A stretch of DNA of 64,000 nt. It comes from Bacteriovoracales bacterium. Lineage in GTDB: Bacteria > Bdellovibrionota > Bacteriovoracia > Bacteriovoracales > Bacteriovoracaceae. Location: assembly GCA_028346125.1 (NCBI GenBank), contig JAOMEV010000003.1, forward strand, positions 42,358 to 106,357, given 5' to 3'. This document shows, one piece after another, positions 18,193 to 25,650 of the stretch (positions are counted from its first letter, which is position 1; each line of letters opens with the position of its first letter). A program made the position numbers and the translations under genes. A model generated the notes under the pieces. The model did not search any database and was not told the DNA's origin. It saw only the letters and a program-made list of their open reading frames with translations.

Positions 18193-18268
18193 AGAAAGGT
18201 AAGGAAGTTATCAACAATTTATTCTCAGACTAGGTTTAAAAGTCAAAACAATAAAAGTTAACTATTTT

Positions 18269-18733
18269 TTACATTTGGCTTTGCATATAGTTTTGTTCGC
18301 CAACTCTTTCAATAAGTTCCAACTGAGTTTCTAACCAATCTATATGTTCCTCTTCACATTTATAGATTTCTATAAAAAGTTCTCTGGATCCATAATCTTT
18401 AAGCTCCTCGGCCTTTTCAATAAAACCTTTTAAATCACTGACGGCCTTCAACTCATGCTTCAAATCTGCTTCAATTATATCTTTAATTTTTAGTCCAATG
18501 CTAATTCGATCTATTTTTTGAACATTCGGAACACCTTCAAGAAAAAGAATTCGTTGAATAACTTTATCCGCATGAACCATTTCTTCCATGGATGCATCAT
18601 ATTCTTTTTTTCCGAGAGACTCGAGTCCCCAATTTTTTATCATTCTTGAGTGCAGTATAAATTGATTTCCTGCAGTTATTTCATTTGTCAGTAGCTGGTT
18701 TAATATTGCAATCATATCCGGGTGACCCTTCAT
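18269..18733 (-). CDS. bfr: Bacterioferritin
   Basis: 154 residues from the ATG at 18733 (MKGHPDMIAIL), which has GGAGG five bases upstream; the TTG four codons earlier overlaps that site and is unlikely. All key residues fall at the family's standard numbers: ferroxidase ligands E18, E51, H54, E94, E127, H130 and the haem ligand M52. EEEHIDWLETQLELIERVG is the classic C-terminal helix. The product should form the 24-subunit haem-containing iron-storage shell. A 10-bp perfect palindrome lies between promoter and ribosome site. It is divergent from the flavodoxin gene, and both are typically iron-responsive. Confidence 0.96.
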   Translation of the reverse strand: MKGHPDMIAILNQLLTNEITAGNQFILHSRMIKNWGLESLGKKEYDASMEEMVHADKVIQRILFLEGVPNVQKIDRISIGLKIKDIIEADLKHELKAVSDLKGFIEKAEELKDYGSRELFIEIYKCEEEHIDWLETQLELIERVGEQNYMQSQM

Positions 18734-18749
18734 AAAAACCTCCAAAAAG

Positions 18750-18777
18750 AATGTTATTACTCTCTTATAATAACATT
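18750..18777. promoter_or_regulatory. Perfect palindrome upstream of bfr, candidate operator or 5'UTR hairpin
   Basis: AATGTTATTA (18750-18759) and TAATAACATT (18768-18777) are exact inverted copies around an 8-base spacer, directly before the bfr ribosome site. A TATAAG sequence inside it on the minus strand could be a -10 box, so a repressor bound here would block transcription. It does not match the Fur consensus. The rest of 18734-19100 is featureless apart from the flavodoxin ribosome site. Confidence 0.5.
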
Positions 18778-19100
18778 TAAAAGCAGGTGAATGGTCTTAA
18801 AATAAGGAATACTAAAAGGTTTGTTAAAAAGACTTTCGTATTATTCAAATACAAAAGTTGGATTAAAATTCGAAAGTTTGAAGAGCGCTATGCAATTAAA
18901 TTTAGAATGTTTTTTACCTTTATAAATGAGGAACTAAAAAACCTAATTTTGTAAGGTTTGTCTAAAAGTTAATAAGGACAAATATCATTATTACTTTTCA
19001 CCAATTGACCTAAAAAGGTTTGACTAGTGAAACTTTTATTTTATCATTTAAACGGCCCTGATTTAGAGGGTATAAACTGAAAAATCAAGGGAGTATCTTG

Positions 19101-19640
19101 ATGAAAATGGGAATTTTCTATGGAAGCCAAACAGGAAACTGTGAGGATTTATGCTCACAGGTAAAAAAAGAATTAGGTGAATCCGAAATTCATAATATTT
19201 CAGATGTTTCAAGCGATAACTTTGAAGAATATGATCTCATCATTCTCGCAACATCTACTTGGGGCAGCGGAGACCTTCAAGACGACTGGGAAATGCAGTT
19301 AGATGAAGTTAAAAATGCTAACCTTGACCAAAAATTTGTGGCCTTTATTGGAGTTGGAGACCAAGAGGGATATGGGGACACTTTTTGCGATGCCGTAGGT
19401 ATCATTTACGACGCTATTCAAGGAAAGGGGTTCAATCATATTGGACTTTGGCCTAGCGAAGGATATGAGTTTGATAACTCTGAAGCTTTTAGGAACGGTC
19501 AGTTCCTAGGTTTAATTTTGGACGTGGAAAACCAAGATGATTTATCTGAAGACAGAATAAAAAGTTGGGTTAAACAACTTCATCAGGAAATGAATCCCCT
19601 GTCTAAAACTCAAATAAATGAAGCTCGAGCTGAGTTATGA
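19101..19640 (+). CDS. Flavodoxin, long-chain type
   Basis: 179 residues from the ATG at 19101, chosen over the in-frame TTG just before it because GGGAG then sits seven bases away. The FMN phosphate loop GSQTGNCED (8-16), the STWGSGDLQDDW aromatic loop and the IGVGDQEGYGDTFCDA loop are all present, and the extra insertion plus length match long-chain flavodoxins such as FldA. It carries low-potential electrons and commonly replaces ferredoxin under iron limitation, which suits its place opposite bfr. Alone in its transcript. Confidence 0.92.
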   Translation: MKMGIFYGSQTGNCEDLCSQVKKELGESEIHNISDVSSDNFEEYDLIILATSTWGSGDLQDDWEMQLDEVKNANLDQKFVAFIGVGDQEGYGDTFCDAVGIIYDAIQGKGFNHIGLWPSEGYEFDNSEAFRNGQFLGLILDVENQDDLSEDRIKSWVKQLHQEMNPLSKTQINEARAEL

Positions 19641-19758
19641 CAAGTAAATATCTCCTTATTCACGAATAGCGCCTTTATATTTTTTTAAATTTCTTAATGG
19701 CAATTTCAAAAAATGGATTGTATTCCTTATACTTACTCATTTATTTAAGGCGATATCA

Positions 19759-20931
19759 ATGAATTTTGAAAACATTAGAAAGGAGACCTTGGGCCTCGAA
19801 AATCTAATTCACTTTAATAGTGCTGGAAGTTCACTTCCTCCTAGATGTGTCACCGATACTGTAGTCAATTACCTTGTGCAAGAGGGGCAAGTTGGGGGCT
19901 ACGAGCAGTTTGAGATTGAAGCTAATCGCTTAGAATTCGTTTATGATCAAATATCCCAGCTGATAAACGCAAATAGAGAAGAAATTGCTTTGATGGAAAG
20001 TGCTACAAGGGCATGGATTTCTCTTTTCTATTCTTTGGAATGGAAAAAAGGACAGGTGATTTTAACGAGTCAAACTGATTATGCCAGTAACTTTATTTCT
20101 TACCTTCAACTTCAAAAGGAAAAGGGAGTTATTCTTGAAGTACTTCCTCAAAGTAAGCATGGTGAAACTTGCCTTCAGTCCCTTGAAAACAGGCTTCAAA
20201 AAGGTGACGTAAAGTTAGTCTCTCTTTCTCATATACCAACGAATGGTGGATTAATTCAGCCCGTTGAACAAGTTGGGGCTTTGACTCAAAAATATAATTG
20301 CCTTTTTCTTTTAGATGCCTGCCAAAGTGTCGGACAATGCCCTACAGATGTTCAAAAAATTCAATGTGACTTTTTAACAGCGACGGGGAGGAAGTATCTT
20401 CGGGGTCCAAGAGGAACAGGTTTTCTCTACGTCAAAAAGAAACACTTTTCATGGCTTAACCCTTTTTCTTTGGACCTTTTTTCTGCAAACTTAACTTCTA
20501 AAAACTCTTATGAAGTAAGGCAAGATGCCAGAATGTTTGAATCCTGGGAATCTTCACCAGCATTGAGGCTTGGGTTAGGACAGGCATGCGAGTATGCATC
20601 AAAATTAGGTATTGAAAACACTTTTGAGAAAATTAAGCAATTGGGAAACTTCCTGAGGCAGGAGTTACAACAAGTTAATGGCATTGAAATTCATGATCTA
20701 GGAAAAGAAAAGGGTGGAATCGTTTCTTTTACCCTTAAGAATAAAGACTCATTAAAAGTTAAAAAGGAGCTTTCCCAAAGAAAAGTTAATGTTTCCGTCA
20801 GCTATAAAACGTCTACTTTCTTCGATATGGAGGTTCGTGGCCTAGGTGATATATTAAGAGCGTCTGTGCATTATTATAACACAGAGGAAGAGGTCCTCTC
20901 TTTTATTGAAACTTTAAAGGGCCTTCCATAA
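19759..20931 (+). CDS. egtE: PLP-dependent class V aminotransferase, probable EgtE-type C-S lyase
   Basis: 390 residues of the cysteine-desulfurase/isopenicillin-epimerase fold. PLP residues are visible: D186 and Q189 in LLDACQSVGQ and the Schiff-base K212 in TATGRKYLRGPRGTGFLYV. The RKYLRGPRGTGFL form of this motif is the one seen in EgtE-like enzymes rather than IscS (which has SHK). EgtE cleaves the hercynylcysteine sulfoxide made by EgtB to give ergothioneine. The gene is convergent with egtD and their 3' ends overlap by 18 bp. Position beside egtBD supports the call, but substrate cannot be proven from sequence; a general desulfurase is the alternative. Confidence 0.75.
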   Translation: MNFENIRKETLGLENLIHFNSAGSSLPPRCVTDTVVNYLVQEGQVGGYEQFEIEANRLEFVYDQISQLINANREEIALMESATRAWISLFYSLEWKKGQVILTSQTDYASNFISYLQLQKEKGVILEVLPQSKHGETCLQSLENRLQKGDVKLVSLSHIPTNGGLIQPVEQVGALTQKYNCLFLLDACQSVGQCPTDVQKIQCDFLTATGRKYLRGPRGTGFLYVKKKHFSWLNPFSLDLFSANLTSKNSYEVRQDARMFESWESSPALRLGLGQACEYASKLGIENTFEKIKQLGNFLRQELQQVNGIEIHDLGKEKGGIVSFTLKNKDSLKVKKELSQRKVNVSVSYKTSTFFDMEVRGLGDILRASVHYYNTEEEVLSFIETLKGLP

Positions 20932-21900
20932 GGCATTTAAAAAATATTTTTTTGAGTCGGTGAAATGCTCAACTACTCCAAATTGGCTTTGCTCCGAAAG
21001 GTCAAAACTTTCTTGGGCACTATATTTCCAGGAGTATTCGGTATGAATGGGTTCAAAAGCTCCAAAACTGAAAACCCTATTGTCGCTTTTAAAAGAAACT
21101 TTTTGGTTTTTTAAAGAGATTAAGTAACTCTCCATTGTTCCTTTTATCGGGTTATATGTTCCAAAATGTTGGAAGGCCTCTGGGTTAAAATCAGCGTTAA
21201 GCTCACGATTAATCCTTTCCAACAAGTTGAGATTAAATTGTGAAGTCAGACCTTTAGAATCGTTATAGGCCTTTAGAAGAACGGATATTTCCTTTTTTAG
21301 GTCTAATCCAATAAAAAGAAAGTCGTTACGGTTTAAAGACTTTCTAATTTCTTTTAAAAAGACAACCGCTTTTTCCTGAGAAAAATTCCCAAGGTTAGAT
21401 CCTAAAAAGAGAACAACATTTTTTCCAGGCCTTTTATCTCTCACCCATTGGAGACCAGATGAATATTCCCCTACGACGCCGTATGTTTTCAGTTTCGGAA
21501 AAGTTTCACTAAGATCTTTAAGAAGGCCCTCTATTGCATATCGCGAAATATCAATAGGAATATATTCAAATTCTCTTTTAGACTTAATAAGCTCATCCAA
21601 AAGAACTTTTGTTTTCCGCCCATCACCTGCTCCGAGTTCAATAATATTAAGTTTTTCATTTGAAGGTATTTGGGAAATAATTGACTCTTTGTGATTCACA
21701 AAAATATTGTATTCACACTTCGTGGGATAATATTCTTCCAAATTTGTGATGTCTGAAAAAATTCTGCTTCCTTCATCATCATAAAAAAACTTAGAAGGAA
21801 GTCTTTTAGGATTTGATGAGAGTCCTTCAAAGACTTCTTTTTTAAATATAGGCACATGTTCTTTTTCATTTTTTTCTTCAGAAAGGACAACGTAATTCAT
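20914..21900 (-). CDS. egtD: L-histidine N-alpha-methyltransferase EgtD
   Basis: 328 residues, the family's length. Signature regions: SKFFYDDEGSRIFSDITNL and EEYYPTKCEYNIF (substrate pocket, residues about 36-67), the SAM-binding IIELGAGDGRKT (residues 85-96), YIPIDISRYAIEG, and VLFLGSNLGNF. EgtD adds three methyl groups to histidine to give hercynine, the first step of ergothioneine synthesis. It begins 14 bp after egtB ends, so egtB-egtD is an operon. Ribosome site AAGGGA. Its 3' end overlaps the EgtE-like gene on the other strand, which could give antisense interference. Confidence 0.95.
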   Translation of the reverse strand: MNYVVLSEEKNEKEHVPIFKKEVFEGLSSNPKRLPSKFFYDDEGSRIFSDITNLEEYYPTKCEYNIFVNHKESIISQIPSNEKLNIIELGAGDGRKTKVLLDELIKSKREFEYIPIDISRYAIEGLLKDLSETFPKLKTYGVVGEYSSGLQWVRDKRPGKNVVLFLGSNLGNFSQEKAVVFLKEIRKSLNRNDFLFIGLDLKKEISVLLKAYNDSKGLTSQFNLNLLERINRELNADFNPEAFQHFGTYNPIKGTMESYLISLKNQKVSFKSDNRVFSFGAFEPIHTEYSWKYSAQESFDLSEQSQFGVVEHFTDSKKYFLNALWKAL

Positions 21901-21914
21901 AAAAATAATCCCTT

Positions 21915-23165
21915 TTAATTATCTTCCGCAAGTCTTATGCCCGAAAAGCACCACCTTTTTTCGGGACGATAAAAGTTTCTGTATGTTTTTCGGAGGTGGT
22001 CTCTCGGTGTGGCAAGACACCCTCCGCGAAGAACCATTTGACCACTCATGAATTTACCATTGTATTCACCCAATGGGCCCTCAAGGCGCCGGTAACCTGG
22101 GTAGGGAGAATAACTTGACTCAGTCCATTCCCAGACACTTCCAAATAAATCATAGAAGGGGTCTTGATCATAAATTGGAGAACTTAGTTGAAGCCGGCCA
22201 CTTTCTAAAAATTGACCTTCAATATTTTTAAAGTCGACTAAAGAAGCAGCTCTTTCCCACTCTTTTTCAGTCGGAAGCCTTTTCCCTTTCCAACGAGCAT
22301 AAGCAGAGGCCTCAAAATAAGAGACGTGAGAAAGAATCTCTTCCTTATCTATTTTTTGGACCCCTTGAAGGCCTCCTGCAACCCAATTGTTATCCCTTTT
22401 AAACCAGTAGAGGGGGGCCTTAATTTTTTCCCGATTAATAAAGTCCCAACCATCACTATGCCAGAGGTTTGGATTTTTATAACCCCCATCTTCTATAAAC
22501 TCCAAAAACTCCCCGTTCGTTACCGGGTGACTAGAAAGAGTGAAAGAATGTAAGTAATCCTTATGAGGAGGCCTTTCATTGTCGTAAGAGAAGTTTTCAC
22601 TTTCATGGCCGAAGGAATAAGTCCCTTCTGAAAACTTTATTTGGTTTGAGATTGATGGTTTCGTCGAACCAAAGTTTTGGTCTTGAGAATAAGTGGGTTC
22701 TAATGGGTTTTGAGCAAAGATGTATTTAATATCCATAACGAGCAGTTCTTGATGCTGCTTTTCATGCTCTATGCCAAGAGTCGTAAGTTTTTCAAAAGCG
22801 GCATACTCTTCTTCAGGTATTTTATCGATATGCGCCAACATTTTTTCGTTAATTTCCTGACGGTACGCGCAAACTTCCTGAACAGTAGGTCTTGAGAGTG
22901 CACCTCTTTCCTTTTGATCCCAGTGAACACCCAAAGACTTGTAATAAGAATTGAAGATAGTTTTAAAGTGAGGGTTAAAAGGTCTTTCCCTATGTAAAAG
23001 AAAGCTTTCAAAAAACCAGGTAGTGTGACCGAGATGCCACTTGGGAGGACTTACATCTGGGTGTGGCTGCACTACATAATCTTCAATTTCTAAAGGAGAA
23101 CAAAGCTTTTGAGTTTGTTCCCGTGTTTTTAAAAAGTGCTCACTAAGGGCCTTTTTATCTGACAT
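21915..23165 (-). CDS. egtB: Ergothioneine biosynthesis sulfoxide synthase EgtB
   Basis: 416 residues: N-terminal DinB-like helical domain with iron-binding histidines H47 (WHLGHTTWFFE), H134 and H138 (GIEHEKQHQE), then a C-terminal formylglycine-enzyme-like sulfatase-modifying domain (HPVTNGEFLEFIEDGGY, RLPTEKEWERAA, GSVWEWTESSY, VLRGGCLATP, YRNFYRPEKRWCFSGIRLA). EgtB joins hercynine to a thiol donor with oxygen. This is the common (non-mycobacterial) length; whether cysteine or gamma-glutamylcysteine is the donor is not decidable here. No egtA or egtC is seen nearby. AAGGAAG precedes the ATG. First gene of the egtB-egtD operon. Confidence 0.95.
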   Translation of the reverse strand: MSDKKALSEHFLKTREQTQKLCSPLEIEDYVVQPHPDVSPPKWHLGHTTWFFESFLLHRERPFNPHFKTIFNSYYKSLGVHWDQKERGALSRPTVQEVCAYRQEINEKMLAHIDKIPEEEYAAFEKLTTLGIEHEKQHQELLVMDIKYIFAQNPLEPTYSQDQNFGSTKPSISNQIKFSEGTYSFGHESENFSYDNERPPHKDYLHSFTLSSHPVTNGEFLEFIEDGGYKNPNLWHSDGWDFINREKIKAPLYWFKRDNNWVAGGLQGVQKIDKEEILSHVSYFEASAYARWKGKRLPTEKEWERAASLVDFKNIEGQFLESGRLQLSSPIYDQDPFYDLFGSVWEWTESSYSPYPGYRRLEGPLGEYNGKFMSGQMVLRGGCLATPRDHLRKTYRNFYRPEKRWCFSGIRLAEDN

Positions 23166-23325
23166 TAAGTCTTCCTTCTAAAAAACTTTGGAGGGATCCT
23201 AAAAGGGCCATAATTGAAAGTAAATGAGTGGTGAGTTAATGAGACTAAAAATTGTCTATTGAAGGCCACTTATGAATTAAACTAAATGAAAGTAAACGAT
23301 GTTTAGCTTATCAGCGAATAAAAAA

Positions 23326-23346
23326 GGGCCTCTTTTCAAGAGGCCC
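23326..23346 (-). terminator. Rho-independent terminator
   Basis: Perfect 9-bp stem GGGCCTCTT / AAGAGGCCC with a 3-base loop, followed on the minus strand by TTTTTT. It ends the exported 680-residue gene whose stop is at 23374. Confidence 0.88.
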
Positions 23347-23373
23347 AAGTTATGACTTATTTAAAAAGGTTCA

Positions 23374-25416
23374 TTAATCATTTTTACTGCACTTATGCTT
23401 ATCAATAAAGTTTTGAACCGATTGCATTTTTGGCTCATCGGCCTTAAGCCTGACCATCAATCGTCCAATTGTTGTTTGTTTTAAAACCTTATTATTGAAA
23501 GGTAATTTTGTATAGTCGTAATCCTTACCTTTAATCATCCTGTTGGCCTTATTGGCGGCCTCTGCCTGTTCGTATAAGTAACGCTGACGGCCTTTCCCAG
23601 CATAGATAAATCCTGCAAACCATTTGTGCATTCTCTTTGGTTTGTAAAAAGAATCTTTATTGGTCTCAATAAAATCAAAACCAACGTTAATAATGGAATG
23701 AGCTATACCCCATTGAAGCTGAAGTTTTCTGGCCTCTGCACAATACTTGAAGCGATCACCTTGTGGCAATGCTTTGTGTTCATAAAAGTCAGAGGTATCT
23801 CTGTATCTTCTTTCAAAGTCCTTAATATCTTTTCGTCCATACTTATTCGCATACTTCATAAAGCTTTCACCGACCTGTCCATAAACAGTATCTTCAATTT
23901 GCTTAAAACTTGTAAGGATATTGTTTTTTAACCTCGTCCCATCATCGTTATTTTTAAAAATGGCCCCTGTGGTTACATTTTTCAAAAATCTTACTCTTGC
24001 CTCAAACTTATTTTCAATAATTTCTAATCTACGAATCCACTTTTCGGCCTGAAGTTTTGGGTTTCTTACTAAGCTCGCTATTGATTGTCTTGGGTAAGTC
24101 TTTAAAAATTCGTGCCTTTTAAGTGCCCCATAGATCCACTCTATATGCGTAAAATAAGAGTCTTTTAAAACATCAAACCATGCTGTTTTTACAGTTTTAT
24201 CAATATAACCCAAATGATCATGAGGAACCTTAATAACTTTAGCTCTTACATCACTCATAAACATTGGAATTATTTTTGCTTCTTCTGTCTCTCCATTAAA
24301 AACATTCTTGAATTTTTCAATACTTTTAGGCATTTCATATTTAAAAGCTATTTTTCCTAAAACCTTTGGTTTCACTAGACGGATATTTTTTAATATTTTT
24401 TGCTGAATCTCAAAGAGTTCTTGAATGACTTCACCTTTTACTTGAGCAGCTGTCTGGTTTTTACTCCAGCCAGCTGGGTCTGAAGCTTTGGCCTGTAGAA
24501 CATACTTTGCTCTGTCCATGGCCTCAGTTATCTGAAACTCGGCCAATCCCAACCTCTTCATTTTTAAAGGTCTCTTAACCAAAAGGTTCTTTTTATTTTC
24601 AAATGCAGTAATTAAAACACGAATTTCTTTTTGTAATTTTCTTAATTTTGGAAGCTCTTGAGTCTTTTTAAAAACTTCCGTCTTATGCATATCAGTCTTG
24701 ACGGAAATAATACCTGCTGCATCCATTTGATCTTTAATATCAAAGAAAGTGCAATTGTATTTCATAAAAGTATTTCTATCTTCTTCTTTTTTCCAGTTAT
24801 ATTTTGATTTAAGCATGAGGTCTATAATTTTTAAGATATTACCTACGGCCATCCCGCCAGCAGCTGCGATGAATCCGTATTCATTTGGAACAAGAAGACC
24901 TAGGCCTGAAACACTTTGAACAATATCACTCATTATTCCAAGGGCCCCTTGATCTCTAAGACTGTACTCACACTCTGCTTTTGCTGCAAGAGAAGAAAAC
25001 GTTGAAAGACTTTTCGAAACCATTTCCACTCTTTCTTGATTTGCTAAATAGATTGCATCTTCTTTGGAATGACCTTCAAAACGTTTTCCAGCTTCGGCCT
25101 CATCCTTATAAGTATCATTAATCTCACTGATCGAATTATTTAAAGTTGAAATTAAAGCTCCGTTTTTAGATGTACATTCTTTATCTAAGGCAGATTTTAA
25201 ACTACTTAAGGCAGCAGCTATATTTGCATTCCCCTTGGATTCTAGCGGACAACTCTTTGGCCTCAAGGCTGTTTTCTTATATTTAAAGTGATACTGAAGC
25301 TTTTCAAGCATAAACCTTGCTTCAGAAATTTTTCCAGATAGCTCTTTATTAGGAACGCTATGTGCAGTAAATGATGAAAAGAGCATCATCGTAATTAAGT
25401 ATAATTTAAATTTCAT
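23374..25416 (-). CDS. Large exported helical protein of unknown function
   Basis: 680 residues with a signal peptide (about 1-20, ending FTAHS). The body is charged and largely helical, with Lys-rich amphipathic segments; one hydrophobic Gly/Ala stretch (SVSGLGLLVPNEYGFIAAAGGMAVGNILKI cut at about residues 170-200) could be a membrane-inserting hairpin. Six or more Cys are scattered, including an RPKSCP and a C-terminal HKCSKND. No family recognised. GGGAGG precedes the start and a strong terminator follows, so it is a well-defined single-gene unit. It could be a surface or periplasmic effector; I cannot say more. Confidence 0.6.
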   Translation of the reverse strand: MKFKLYLITMMLFSSFTAHSVPNKELSGKISEARFMLEKLQYHFKYKKTALRPKSCPLESKGNANIAAALSSLKSALDKECTSKNGALISTLNNSISEINDTYKDEAEAGKRFEGHSKEDAIYLANQERVEMVSKSLSTFSSLAAKAECEYSLRDQGALGIMSDIVQSVSGLGLLVPNEYGFIAAAGGMAVGNILKIIDLMLKSKYNWKKEEDRNTFMKYNCTFFDIKDQMDAAGIISVKTDMHKTEVFKKTQELPKLRKLQKEIRVLITAFENKKNLLVKRPLKMKRLGLAEFQITEAMDRAKYVLQAKASDPAGWSKNQTAAQVKGEVIQELFEIQQKILKNIRLVKPKVLGKIAFKYEMPKSIEKFKNVFNGETEEAKIIPMFMSDVRAKVIKVPHDHLGYIDKTVKTAWFDVLKDSYFTHIEWIYGALKRHEFLKTYPRQSIASLVRNPKLQAEKWIRRLEIIENKFEARVRFLKNVTTGAIFKNNDDGTRLKNNILTSFKQIEDTVYGQVGESFMKYANKYGRKDIKDFERRYRDTSDFYEHKALPQGDRFKYCAEARKLQLQWGIAHSIINVGFDFIETNKDSFYKPKRMHKWFAGFIYAGKGRQRYLYEQAEAANKANRMIKGKDYDYTKLPFNNKVLKQTTIGRLMVRLKADEPKMQSVQNFIDKHKCSKND

Positions 25417-25650
25417 TTCCCTAGACCTCCCAAAAAGGCGTTGTAAATTACCCTTTATATTTTTTTCTTCATACTTTTCGGAAGTTATAAATTTTTAGTA
25501 ATAATATAATTTATAATTATAAAAATTGAGTAGAAATTACACTTGCATTTGTCCGAGAAAGGCCGCCATTTCTTGACTAAAAAAGTTTGGTGACCGCCTT
25601 AATTAGTAGAATTTATTAATTTTTAAAATGCTTAAACTCAAAGAAGTACT

